NCBI RefSeq assembly: GCF_000236685.1 | Contig: NC_016633.1 | Span: 2,852,001 to 2,916,000, forward strand | Reading direction: 5' to 3' | From: Sphaerochaeta pleomorpha str. Grapes | Lineage (GTDB): Bacteria; Spirochaetota; Spirochaetia; Sphaerochaetales; Sphaerochaetaceae | DNA: 64,000 nucleotides | Shown: one piece after another, positions 44,854 through 53,228 of the stretch | Numbering within the stretch: position 1 is the first letter of the stretch | Layout of the letters: each line of letters starts with the position of its first letter | Notes under the pieces: model-generated | What the model saw: only the letters and a program-made list of their open reading frames with translations | What the model was told of the DNA's origin: nothing | The model's database searches: none | Position numbers and translations under genes: made by a program

Positions 44854-44866
44854 GAGTGTGGCAGGT

Positions 44867-46111
44867 ATGGATAACAACGACACTGTAGATTTGCAAGAGA
44901 AGAAAAGTTTCATCAATATGCAGAAGCTCCTTGCTCCTCTGGCATTGATAATCATCTATGCATTTTTCTCGCTGTTCGGGAGAAATTTCTTCTCCTTCAC
45001 CACTTTGGTAAACATCCTCGATTCTTCCTATTATATTGGATTTATTGCCATCGGGGTTACGTTCGTAATTATAACCGGTGGGATAGACCTGAGTTGTGGC
45101 ACTGTGATGATGTGTGCTGCAATCATTGGGGGAACTGCCTACAAGTCATGGGGCTGGCCCATGTGGCTGTCTCTGGTGCTCATCCTCTCTGTGGGCGTTG
45201 CCTTCGGATTTTTCAACGGAATTCTCATTTCTCGGTTGGGACTTCCCCCGTTCATAGCCACTTTGGGGACCCAGATGATCAGCCTTGGTACCGGCTCGAT
45301 AGTCTCCAACGTCCGGAGTGCAACCTTTCCAGCCAGAGGTGCATCAGACAGCTGGTTCAAGAGTATCTTCAAATTCATCACAGAAGACAACGCTTCGATT
45401 CCCACAGGGGCCATTGTCTTGTTCCTGACAGCTTTCATTGCCTATCTTCTTTTGAACAGGACAAAGATGGGTAGGTATATCTTTGCCATCGGTTCAAACA
45501 AGGATGCCGCCAGGCTTTCAGGGGTGGATGTTCGAAAATGGGAAATGATGGCCTATGTAGTAGCTGGTTTTACTGCCGGGATGGGTGGTATCGCGTTTGC
45601 TGCGGTATATACGACTGTTATGCCTGCCCAAGGGGCTGGATTCGAATTGTATGCCATCGCAGGGGCTGTTATCGGGGGTACTTCGCTTAGCGGAGGTGCC
45701 GGCTCGGTTTTGGGTACCATGATAGGTGTCTATATCATGAGCGTGCTTCGTTCGGGGCTTCCTTCCATGGACCTTCAGGCCCAATATCAGACATTCTTTA
45801 CCGGTGTAGTGGTAATCGGGGCAGTTCTGCTTGATATCTACCGGAATAAAAAGGCCTCGGAAGTGAGAATACAGACTCCGGCGGACCAATTCCGCGAGGA
45901 GTCCTTGCATGAGATCGATACTTTGAAACAGCGCTTGGAGAAAGAGCTTTCCCGCGAGGAAAAAACAAAGATTCAACAAGAGATCAGACAGATCAGGGTC
46001 AATATGAAAAAGACGTATGCCAGAATGAGAAAGGAGGAAAAAGAGCAGAAAGCACGTTTGGCCCTTGAGGAAAAAGAGTTTGAGATGACAGTCAGGGACG
46101 AGAAATCCTAG
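44867..46111 (+). CDS. Sugar ABC transporter permease with coiled-coil tail
   Basis: A 414-residue RbsC-family permease. About the first 325 residues are the usual hydrophobic core (GVTFVIITGGIDLS, GSNKDAARLSGVDV). The last 90 residues, after LLDIYRNKKASEV, are a highly charged, Lys/Glu/Arg-rich cytoplasmic helix (for example LEKELSREEKTKIQQEIRQI) with heptad character. Ordinary family members end near the last span. AGGAG lies nine bases before the ATG at 44867. It pairs with the preceding ATPase. Confidence 0.92.
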   Translation: MDNNDTVDLQEKKSFINMQKLLAPLALIIIYAFFSLFGRNFFSFTTLVNILDSSYYIGFIAIGVTFVIITGGIDLSCGTVMMCAAIIGGTAYKSWGWPMWLSLVLILSVGVAFGFFNGILISRLGLPPFIATLGTQMISLGTGSIVSNVRSATFPARGASDSWFKSIFKFITEDNASIPTGAIVLFLTAFIAYLLLNRTKMGRYIFAIGSNKDAARLSGVDVRKWEMMAYVVAGFTAGMGGIAFAAVYTTVMPAQGAGFELYAIAGAVIGGTSLSGGAGSVLGTMIGVYIMSVLRSGLPSMDLQAQYQTFFTGVVVIGAVLLDIYRNKKASEVRIQTPADQFREESLHEIDTLKQRLEKELSREEKTKIQQEIRQIRVNMKKTYARMRKEEKEQKARLALEEKEFEMTVRDEKS

Positions 46112-46133
46112 GCTGTTTATAGATAGGGGAAAA

Positions 46134-46155
46134 CCCGAAGGCGTATGCTTTTGGG
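46134..46155 (+). other. Intercistronic hairpin before the binding-protein gene
   Basis: CCCGAAGGC (46134-46142) can pair with GCTTTTGGG (46147-46155) with two G-U pairs and a GTAT loop. It sits seven bases before AGGAGG of the binding-protein gene. Such hairpins often protect or separate the highly expressed binding-protein message. Confidence 0.5.
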
Positions 46156-46172
46156 AGAAACAGGAGGTTCAC

Positions 46173-47270
46173 ATGAAAAAGACCTTGGTTGTTCTGCTAG
46201 CTTTGGTTGTACTAGCCTCGTTTGCTCCGATTTTTGCCCAAGCGACACAGGAAATGGGAAAACCGTACATTGCGGTTGTTTCAAAGGGTGAACAACACGA
46301 TTTCTGGCAACAGGTAAAACTGGGGGCTAATGCAGCCGCTGCCAAGTACAACGTGGATATTACCTTTGAGGGCCCACCGTCGGAAAGCGATGTCCAGATC
46401 CAGGTAGAGATGCTGAATAATGCTATGGCAAAGAACCCAGTGGCAATTGCCTTGGCAGCTTTGAATACAAGCAGCGTCCTTGACCAGCTTCAGGAAATCC
46501 AGGCAAAGGGTATTCCGGTAATCGGTTTTGACTCTGGTGTTCCAGAGGCCCCAAAAGGATCCATCTGGGCAAATGCTTCCACAGACAATTACAATGCAGC
46601 CGGTATGGCCGCAAAGAAAATGTTTGAAGTGATCAAACCCAAGATTGAAATGGCAACCGATGCAAAGCCTGTAAAGATTGTCGTACTGAATCAGGATGCT
46701 TCCGGCGAATCATTGCTAAGCAGGGGAAAAGGGTTCCGCGATACCATGGTAGAGCTTATCACCACCCAGACCAAACTGACGAAAAACGATATCAAGGTAA
46801 TGGGTAACACTGCCTATATCGCTGCAGATAGCCCGACGATGGGAAAGAAAGTTCTCATTGAGATGGTAGTTCCTGCTTCATCGGCAATGACCGATGCCAC
46901 CAACGCCTCTCAGGCTGTGCTCAATAAAATCGTTTCCGACCATGTACTCGGTATTTTCTGTTCCAACGAAGCTACTGTCAAGGGTTTGCTTGCTGCAACC
47001 AATGATGGTGCAATGTTGAAATCCAACCCCAATTACAAAGATGTTGTCGTAATCGGGTATGATGCTGGAGCTGGTCAAAAGAATGCGGTACGTAAGGGTT
47101 ATTTCCTTGGTTCCATTACCCAAGACCCGTATTCGATTGGTTACCAGGCAGTTGAGTTGGCTTATAAGGCCTATAAGGGCGAGCCAGTTGCCGATGTTGA
47201 CACCGGTGCAAAGTTCTATGACAAGACCAACATGGACAATGATGATATCAAGGGACTTCTCTACGATTAA
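46173..47270 (+). CDS. Periplasmic sugar-binding protein (RbsB family)
   Basis: A 365-residue type 1 periplasmic binding protein. A signal peptide of about 23 residues ends in FAPIFAQA; the mature part has typical motifs (IAVVSKGEQHDFWQ, IPVIGFDSGVP, IVVLNQDASGESLL). AGGAGG precedes the ATG. It delivers a monosaccharide, or a related compound such as autoinducer-2 or inositol, to the preceding ATPase-permease pair. Substrate not determinable here. Confidence 0.94.
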   Translation: MKKTLVVLLALVVLASFAPIFAQATQEMGKPYIAVVSKGEQHDFWQQVKLGANAAAAKYNVDITFEGPPSESDVQIQVEMLNNAMAKNPVAIALAALNTSSVLDQLQEIQAKGIPVIGFDSGVPEAPKGSIWANASTDNYNAAGMAAKKMFEVIKPKIEMATDAKPVKIVVLNQDASGESLLSRGKGFRDTMVELITTQTKLTKNDIKVMGNTAYIAADSPTMGKKVLIEMVVPASSAMTDATNASQAVLNKIVSDHVLGIFCSNEATVKGLLAATNDGAMLKSNPNYKDVVVIGYDAGAGQKNAVRKGYFLGSITQDPYSIGYQAVELAYKAYKGEPVADVDTGAKFYDKTNMDNDDIKGLLYD

Positions 47271-47295
47271 CAGAAAGTCTTTCTGAGTAAAATGG

Positions 47296-47344
47296 GGATA
47301 GGGGTCCTTTACAAAAGTAAGTCGGATCCCTATCCTTCTTTTTT
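47296..47344 (+). terminator. Rho-independent terminator between binding-protein and LacI genes
   Basis: GGATAGGGGTCC (47296-47307) pairs over twelve bases with GGATCCCTATCC (47324-47335), with one G-T pair, followed by TTCTTTTTT. It lies just before the lacI ribosome site (AGGAG 47351), so only readthrough reaches lacI unless it has its own promoter. Confidence 0.85.
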
Positions 47345-47363
47345 AGGCATAGGAGCAAGAATC

Positions 47364-48446
47364 ATGAAACGTGAGGGAGAAAACCCCATAACCATCAGGG
47401 AAGTTGCTCGGTGTGCCGGGGTTTCGATTGCAACGGTATCGAGGGTCATCAACGATTCTTTGACGGTGACACCTAAAACCCGGGAAAAAGTGAGCGCCGC
47501 AATGATTGGATTGGGGTATACCCGAAATGAGGTTGCCCGGTCTTTGAAAATTCGACATACAAGGACTATCGGTATAATCGCCCCGGAACTTTCCAATACG
47601 TTCTTCATGGAAGTCTTGGAATCGATGGAGAAGGTTTTTTCTCAACGTGGGTATACGATGGTTATCTGTTCTTCAAGCAACTCGGTTGAGGAAGAACAAA
47701 AAAAACTACAAGTTATGATGGAACGCACTGTCGATGCATTGGTAATAATCCCGGTCAGTGATGTCAGTGATCATTTCCAGGGGAAGATGTTGTCAAGTAT
47801 CCCAATGGTAATTGTAGACAGGCAGCTTCCACGATTACATACCGATACGGTTCTTACCGATAACCGATACGGTGTCCAGCAGGTTATCAAGGCACTCGTG
47901 CAGGAAGGTTTCACCAGGATTGGTTTCATAGGCGGGAGTCTGCACATCCCTACTGCCAAAGAACGGTATGCAGGGTATCTCAATGCGATGGAAGAGGCAA
48001 ATCTTACTGTAGAGGGGGAATATGTTTTTCTCGAAGGTGCGATGGATCAGAAAAGCGGCTACTCCTCCATACAGCGGATACTGCAAAAGCAAGATCATCC
48101 ACAGGCTTTCTTCATTGCGAACGATTTGCTCCACCTAGGGGCTACGACGTATTTGATGGAAACCTTTTCCCCGGGGAATCGTCCTTCTCTGGTATTCGCC
48201 AGTTTCGACTACCTTTCCTATTCCCCTTTACTCCAGTTCTGCCATTATGCAGTATTCCAGCCTTTGGAGGAGATCGGGAAATCGGTGGCAGAATTGTTGC
48301 TCCGTCGTCTCGATGATGACTGGGAAGGTTTTCCCCAGCAGATTCTTTTTAAACCTGAAATCAAGGTTATGCATGCCAACGCTACGCCTCAGTTGCAGTT
48401 TCCTATTCAGGATTCTGGGAAAGCCTCTTCACAGGTGAATTGCTAG
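47364..48446 (+). CDS. LacI-family transcriptional regulator
   Basis: A 360-residue regulator with helix-turn-helix at residues 10-30 (IREVARCAGVSIATVSRVIN) and a sugar-binding domain. AGGAG precedes the ATG at 47364; the longer frame from 47292 spans the terminator and is discarded. It shares most of its length with the regulator at 1596-2681. It probably represses the sugar ABC operon through TGTAAACGTTTACA at 43224. Confidence 0.93.
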   Translation: MKREGENPITIREVARCAGVSIATVSRVINDSLTVTPKTREKVSAAMIGLGYTRNEVARSLKIRHTRTIGIIAPELSNTFFMEVLESMEKVFSQRGYTMVICSSSNSVEEEQKKLQVMMERTVDALVIIPVSDVSDHFQGKMLSSIPMVIVDRQLPRLHTDTVLTDNRYGVQQVIKALVQEGFTRIGFIGGSLHIPTAKERYAGYLNAMEEANLTVEGEYVFLEGAMDQKSGYSSIQRILQKQDHPQAFFIANDLLHLGATTYLMETFSPGNRPSLVFASFDYLSYSPLLQFCHYAVFQPLEEIGKSVAELLLRRLDDDWEGFPQQILFKPEIKVMHANATPQLQFPIQDSGKASSQVNC

Positions 48447-48456
48447 GGGGTTTGCC

Positions 48457-48843
48457 ATGGAACGAGAAAAAGGGTTTGCCTTTTGCGGCCTTGCCTGCTG
48501 TGTGTGCAGTGAAAATGCTGACTGCCCGGGATGTCGTAATGAGGGTTGTAAGGATAAGCAGTGGTGCAAAAATTTTCTCTGTTGCAAAGAAAAAGGACTG
48601 GATGGCTGTTATCAGTGCGATCAATTCCCCTGCACGGGAAGCATGCTTGACAAGCCCAGGATACTCGCCTTTTCCAGATTTCTGGCCCTCTACGGGGAAG
48701 AGAAATTGTTTGCATGTCTGCAGAGAAATGAGGAAGAAGGAATTGTCTATCATTATCCGGGAAAATTGACAGGGGATTATGATACGAAAACTACCGAAAA
48801 AGAGCTTTTTGATTTGATTTTATATGGGAAAGAATATCTCTGA
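48457..48843 (+). CDS. DUF3795 cysteine-rich protein
   Basis: A 128-residue protein with eleven cysteines in the first 65 residues, in the CGLxCxxC-like pattern of DUF3795 (FCGLACCVC, CPGCRNEGC, CYQCDQFPC). It may bind zinc or an iron-sulphur cluster. Function unknown. AGGGGG lies before the ATG, ten bases after the LacI stop. Confidence 0.8.
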   Translation: MEREKGFAFCGLACCVCSENADCPGCRNEGCKDKQWCKNFLCCKEKGLDGCYQCDQFPCTGSMLDKPRILAFSRFLALYGEEKLFACLQRNEEEGIVYHYPGKLTGDYDTKTTEKELFDLILYGKEYL

Positions 48844-48906
48844 CCCCTTCTTCACTTCGATTTCTTGCGATATGCTACGTTGCAGAAAGAAATGAGAGGT
48901 ACCTCC

Positions 48907-49362
48907 ATGATTATTGATCAGATTTCAGAAATGCACAGATATATTCCCCTTCTTCCGGCGCTTGGGAAAGTCGTAGAGATAGTAGAGAGCGGCATCCTCG
49001 ACTCTATCGCGTTGGGACAATATACAACCGATGATGAGCGGGTCAGGTATAATGTCTTTACCTACGGGACCAAACAGGATTTCCCCGGTGAGTATGAAAT
49101 CCATAGAAGGGAAGCAGATGTACAGATTCTGTTGCAAGGTTCTGAGAAAATGGATATTGCAAAAAGGACAGCGTTGACCGAGACAATGGCCTATGACGAG
49201 AAAAATGACGCTTTGATGGCTAGTGGAGCTTCCTTGGTCTCCTATCATGCAAGTGATGATACGTTTGCCCTTTTCCTGCCAGGTGAACCCCATGCTCCCA
49301 ATCTGACGGACAGTACCTTTTGCGAGGTAAAGAAAGTGGTTTTCAAGATTCTGGTTGACTGA
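48907..49362 (+). CDS. YhcH/YjgK/YiaL family protein
   Basis: A 151-residue cupin-like protein of the YhcH/EbgC family, often found with sialic acid, sugar-acid or galactoside catabolism genes. Family features are GQYTTDDERVRYNVF, YEIHRREADVQILL and FALFLPGEPHAPNL, the last with likely metal-binding His. AGAGG lies before the ATG at 48907. It is the last gene before a strong terminator and adjacent to the sugar-acid island. Confidence 0.87.
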   Translation: MIIDQISEMHRYIPLLPALGKVVEIVESGILDSIALGQYTTDDERVRYNVFTYGTKQDFPGEYEIHRREADVQILLQGSEKMDIAKRTALTETMAYDEKNDALMASGASLVSYHASDDTFALFLPGEPHAPNLTDSTFCEVKKVVFKILVD

Positions 49363-49392
49363 AGAATCAAAAGTATATTATTTGCTTGTAAG

Positions 49393-49420
49393 CACGCGTC
49401 TGAGGATGCGTGTTTTTTTT
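49393..49420 (+). terminator. Rho-independent terminator after the YhcH gene
   Basis: CACGCGTC (49393-49400) pairs with GATGCGTG (49405-49412), one G-T pair, followed by eight T residues. Confidence 0.9.
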
Positions 49421-49431
49421 AATAAAAAAGT

Positions 49432-49460
49432 TTGACAGAAGGAAAAAGCTGTGTAACTAT
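49432..49460 (+). promoter_or_regulatory. Predicted promoter of the first FadR-type regulator
   Basis: Consensus TTGACA (49432-49437) and TAACTAT (49454-49460) at 16-17 bases spacing, 70 bases before the ATG at 49508. Confidence 0.65.
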
Positions 49461-49479
49461 TAACCTGTAAGACAGCTTT
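49445..49479. promoter_or_regulatory. Inverted repeat AAAGCTGT/ACAGCTTT flanking the -10 box
   Basis: AAAGCTGT (49445-49452) and ACAGCTTT (49472-49479) are perfect inverted copies separated by 19 bases; one arm lies in the promoter spacer and the other after the start of transcription. Position suits an autoregulatory operator for the FadR-type protein, or an RNA stem in part. Confidence 0.5.
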
Positions 49480-49507
49480 ACTGCTTAACAAAAGGATTGG
49501 ATGGGGA

Positions 49508-50230
49508 ATGGAAGATTTTACATTAGTCAGGACAAACCTAAGCCAGCAAGTGGCTGAACACCTAGAAGAAGTGATCCTATCCTCCAAATTATCGAAAATC
49601 GATGAGAAGCTTCCTTCTGAATTGGCTTTGTCGCGTCAGTACAATGTCAGTAGACCGGTAATTCGAGAAGCTTTAAAGCTGTTGCAGGAACGAGGGTTGG
49701 TTGTCATGAAGAATGGTGATGGGTCCTATGTTACCAAACCTGAGACCGATACCATTATGCAAGCGGTAAACAGAATCATGCAGATGGGCAATATATCCTC
49801 TGATGATCTGGCTCAAGTGCGGTCGATGCTCGAGATTTCTTCAGCCCAATTGGCAGCTAAAAATGCAACCGACGCACAACTTCTGGAGATTGAAGCCATT
49901 GCGGATTCGATGAAAGATGCTTCTTTATCCCTGAAACAACGTGTCGAGAAAGACAGCGCGTTCCATATAGGCATAGCAAGGGCAAGTGGAAACAAATTGC
50001 TTGAAACCTTTCTTCAAGTCATTGCTCCCTTGTTGCCTGACTATATGGGAAAAGGTGTATTGCTTCCCGGCGGTATCGAAGACGGGGTGCATAGGCATAG
50101 CCTACTTGTTGAAGCACTGAAAAGTCATTCGCCAGAGAAGGCCGCAAAGGCAATGGGAGAGCACTTGGCAGCTTCCCGAGACAACGTTCGGGAATTTGAT
50201 TCCCGCTTATCCAGGAAACCTCGGTCTTGA
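49508..50230 (+). CDS. FadR-type GntR-family regulator (first copy)
   Basis: A 240-residue regulator: winged helix at residues 5-75 (PSELALSRQYNVSRPVIREALKLLQERGLV) and a C-terminal FCD helical domain with metal/ligand histidines (DSAFHIGIARASGN, GVHRHSLLVEAL, MGEHLAAS). It heads the TRAP transporter cluster and likely responds to a sugar acid. The second regulator at 55051-55776 is a close paralogue, with about the same length and identical helix-turn-helix region. Confidence 0.93.
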   Translation: MEDFTLVRTNLSQQVAEHLEEVILSSKLSKIDEKLPSELALSRQYNVSRPVIREALKLLQERGLVVMKNGDGSYVTKPETDTIMQAVNRIMQMGNISSDDLAQVRSMLEISSAQLAAKNATDAQLLEIEAIADSMKDASLSLKQRVEKDSAFHIGIARASGNKLLETFLQVIAPLLPDYMGKGVLLPGGIEDGVHRHSLLVEALKSHSPEKAAKAMGEHLAASRDNVREFDSRLSRKPRS

Positions 50231-50293
50231 CCGGGTTATATAATTTTTTCAATGTTTTTCCAGCCAGATGCTGGACAAATTAGGAGGAAACAG

Positions 50294-51295
50294 ATGAAAA
50301 AGCTTACTATCGTTCTGTTACTGGTTGCCATGGCTCTACCAATGGCATTTGCCCAGGGTGCTTCCGAAAGCGCAAAACCTGTCGAATTGGTCTATACCAT
50401 GACTGCTGTTCCAACCGATGCCCATGCCGGTGCCATGAAAGTATTCAAGGAAACGGTAGAGAAGGCTTCCAATGGACAGATTAAGGTTCTTACCTATGAT
50501 TCGGCTTCTTTGTTCAAGCAGGAACAGGAAGTCTCTGCAGTCAAGAGCGGGCAGGCAGATATTACTGCTACCAGTGCTTCCTGGTTGACTGATGGATCCC
50601 CTTGGGTGTCTATGTTCACAGCTGGCTATATGTTCAAGAGCTATGATCACATGACCTCAGTACTCAATGGACCCATCGGACAAGAAGTATTCAATAAGAT
50701 TGCCCAGGAACAGGGAATTCGTCCCCTTGGTGCCGAATATCTCGGAACAAGGCAGATTAACCTGGTAGTAGACAAAGCCATCAAGACCCCTGAGGATCTC
50801 AAAGGGATCAAACTCAGAATGCCCAATTCCGATTCTTGGATTTTCCTTGGAAAAGCAATTGGTGCAAACCCCACCCCGATTTCTTTCAGTGAGTTGTACA
50901 TGGCTTTGCAGACCAAGACTGTCGACGGTCAGGACAACCCTCTCCCGACAGACAAGAACGCCAAGTTCTATGAAGTCACTAAGTCTATTACTATCACCAA
51001 CCACCTGGTTGACAGTGTCTGGCCCGCCATCAACGAGAAAAAATGGCAGTCCCTCACCGAACAGCAGAAAGGCTGGGTAATGGAAGGCGTCAAGGCAGGT
51101 ATCAAGTATTGTGACGAAACCAACTTGAAGGCAGAAGCTGAATTGGTAGAATTCTTCAAGAGCCAGGGTTTGAAAGTCTATTATGCTGACATCAATGCTT
51201 TCAGTGAGCATGTTCTTCCCCTCTATCTTGCAAGTGATTATGCAAAGAGCTGGGACATGGATATGTTCAAGAAAGTCCAGGAAGCAGCGAAATAA
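50294..51295 (+). CDS. dctP: TRAP transporter substrate-binding protein (DctP family)
   Basis: A 333-residue periplasmic protein with a 20-residue signal peptide ending MAFAQG. DctP features include the conserved helix region LKGIKLRMPNS and NPLPTDKNAKFYEV, where the carboxylate of the ligand is bound by an arginine. AGGAGG precedes the ATG at 50294. It captures an organic acid, probably a sugar acid or uronate given the downstream aldolases. Confidence 0.94.
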   Translation: MKKLTIVLLLVAMALPMAFAQGASESAKPVELVYTMTAVPTDAHAGAMKVFKETVEKASNGQIKVLTYDSASLFKQEQEVSAVKSGQADITATSASWLTDGSPWVSMFTAGYMFKSYDHMTSVLNGPIGQEVFNKIAQEQGIRPLGAEYLGTRQINLVVDKAIKTPEDLKGIKLRMPNSDSWIFLGKAIGANPTPISFSELYMALQTKTVDGQDNPLPTDKNAKFYEVTKSITITNHLVDSVWPAINEKKWQSLTEQQKGWVMEGVKAGIKYCDETNLKAEAELVEFFKSQGLKVYYADINAFSEHVLPLYLASDYAKSWDMDMFKKVQEAAK

Positions 51296-51312
51296 TCTAC
51301 CAGCGTTTATTT

Positions 51313-51344
51313 CCGGGACAGGATTCCTGTCCCGGGGATTTTTT
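51313..51344 (+). terminator. Terminator/attenuator between dctP and dctQ
   Basis: CCGGGACAGG (51313-51322) and CCTGTCCCGG (51326-51335) form a perfect ten-pair stem followed by GGA and six T residues. It should leave much more dctP message than dctQM message. Confidence 0.85.
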
Positions 51345-51383
51345 CATGAATCATTATGTTTTGTTTGAAGGGAGGTCTTACAA

Positions 51384-51917
51384 GTGAAAAAGACTGCACT
51401 GTTTCTCAGGGAATTCTTTGAGGTCTATGTACCCATTCTTTCCTTTACTGCCATGTTTGTTACATTCATCCTGCAGGTGTTTTTCCGGTATGTAGTCAAC
51501 CATCCCTTGCTTTGGACCCAGGATGTTATCGTCATAGGATTTTGCTGGACTGTTATCTTTGGTGCCTGTTATACCATGCGGGAACACAGCCATGTACAAT
51601 TCACGATGCTTTACGAGTTATACAGTCCCAAGTTGGCAGCGGGTACCCGCCTAGCTGGAAATCTTCTGATTGTAGGTACTTTCGCTGTTATGCTGATCCC
51701 CTCCATTCGTTATTCCTTTTTCCTGGGATTCCAGATGACTCCGGTATTGCGTGTTTCCTACACCTACATTTTCCTTCCGTTCTGTTATTTCTTATGTTCG
51801 ATTATTGGTTATACCATCCCTTCAATCAGAGAGGACTGGAAGGTTTTGACCGGTAAACTTACTGACAGCGTCGACCATCTGAAGAAAATGGATGTCGAGG
51901 AGGGCCAGCTGGTATGA
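51384..51917 (+). CDS. dctQ: TRAP transporter small membrane subunit (DctQ family)
   Basis: A 177-residue protein with four membrane spans and the DctQ motifs VFFRYVVNHPLLWTQD and ACYTMREHSHVQ. It starts with GTG at 51384, with GGGAGG nine bases upstream. It overlaps dctM by four bases and forms the membrane complex with it. Confidence 0.92.
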   Translation: MKKTALFLREFFEVYVPILSFTAMFVTFILQVFFRYVVNHPLLWTQDVIVIGFCWTVIFGACYTMREHSHVQFTMLYELYSPKLAAGTRLAGNLLIVGTFAVMLIPSIRYSFFLGFQMTPVLRVSYTYIFLPFCYFLCSIIGYTIPSIREDWKVLTGKLTDSVDHLKKMDVEEGQLV

Positions 51918-53203
51918 GTTTTCCCCTATTTATCACCTTATTCGTATTTGTTCTCATTTTCCTATTGAGAATGCCTATTGCCTTTGGCATGTTGGCCTCT
52001 GCCGCCTGTTATCTGTTAGTGAAAGGTGGGGATTTGAGCCTGGTAATCAATCAGGTTATGAATACCTATTACACAAACTATGTAATCATCGCTGTTCCTC
52101 TCTTTATATTCACTGCGAATATAATGAACTCGGGGAAAGTCACCGATATGATTTTCAATTTTGCCGGTGGCCTCTGTGGCCGGATGAGAGGTTCTCTCGG
52201 ACAGGTAAATGTCATTGCTTCCCTCATTTTCTCGGGAATGACAGGATCGGCGATAGCTGATGCCGCAGGCCTTGGGAAAATCGAGATTGCTGCAATGAAA
52301 GACCAAGGCTACGATGCTGAGTTTGCCTGTGCCATAACTGCAGCCTCGGCGACAATCGGTCCCATTTTCCCTCCTTCGATTCCCCTGGTTATCTATGCGA
52401 TGCTGTCAAGCACTTCTGTCGGGGCATTGTTTATGGGAGGTATGATTCCTGCCATTCTCCTTACAGGTTTTCTTATGATATATGTTGCCCTCGTGGCGAG
52501 GAAAAGAGATTATCCCCGCGGAGCCAAGATAGTCTGGAGCGTATTCTTGAAGGCCACCTTCAGGGCAATCCTTGGATTGCTTACCCCGGTGATTTTGCTT
52601 GTGGGAATCTATACGGGTATCATGACTCCTACCGAGGCCGGTGCCATAGCAGGTTTCTATGCTCTGATTATTTCTGTCTTTGCCTACAAGGCAATCGGCT
52701 GGAAGGAATTTTTTGCAGTCTTGAAACTTTCTGTGAGGGATATCGGGGCAACCAGCATCATGATCGGTGCAGCTACTATTATCAGTTATATCGTAGCAAG
52801 GGAGCAGTTGGCTCTCAATATCGGTAACTGGATTTTAAGTATTACCTCCGGAAAGTATGGATTCTTGTTCCTTGTGAATGTGGTTATCCTCATCCTCGGG
52901 ATGTTTATGGATACTTCTACGATTCAGCTGGTATTTGTTCCTATCATGATTCCCGTTGCCAGGGCTTTGGGTATCGACATGGTGCATTTTGGCTTGGTCG
53001 TAACGTTTAACATGATGGTAGGGCTTTCAACACCTCCGTTTGGAATGTTGCTGTTCATTACTTCAGGGATATCGGGCACTCCGCTCAAAGGAGTCATGAA
53101 AGAAATCATCTGGCCTTTGGTGGCAATGATATTGGTTCTGATAATAATTACCTATTTCCCGGAAGTCACGTTGTTCCTTCCGAGAGCTGCTGGTCTGATT
53201 TAA
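51914..53203 (+). CDS. dctM: TRAP transporter large membrane subunit (DctM family)
   Basis: A 429-residue membrane protein with about 12 spans that carries out sodium-driven uptake. Family motifs visible are RMPIAFGMLA, FSGMTGSAIADAAGLG, ASATIGPIFPPSIPLVIYA and MFMDTSTIQLVFVPIMIP. It overlaps dctQ and is followed after 16 bases by the DapA-family gene. Confidence 0.95.
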   Translation: MSFPLFITLFVFVLIFLLRMPIAFGMLASAACYLLVKGGDLSLVINQVMNTYYTNYVIIAVPLFIFTANIMNSGKVTDMIFNFAGGLCGRMRGSLGQVNVIASLIFSGMTGSAIADAAGLGKIEIAAMKDQGYDAEFACAITAASATIGPIFPPSIPLVIYAMLSSTSVGALFMGGMIPAILLTGFLMIYVALVARKRDYPRGAKIVWSVFLKATFRAILGLLTPVILLVGIYTGIMTPTEAGAIAGFYALIISVFAYKAIGWKEFFAVLKLSVRDIGATSIMIGAATIISYIVAREQLALNIGNWILSITSGKYGFLFLVNVVILILGMFMDTSTIQLVFVPIMIPVARALGIDMVHFGLVVTFNMMVGLSTPPFGMLLFITSGISGTPLKGVMKEIIWPLVAMILVLIIITYFPEVTLFLPRAAGLI

Positions 53204-53228
53204 TTAATTTTCAAGGAGAATGAATACT

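Noticed and set aside
46112-46172. Intrinsic terminator between permease and binding-protein genes
   Set aside because: The hairpin has no T-run after it, so it was listed only as an intercistronic hairpin.
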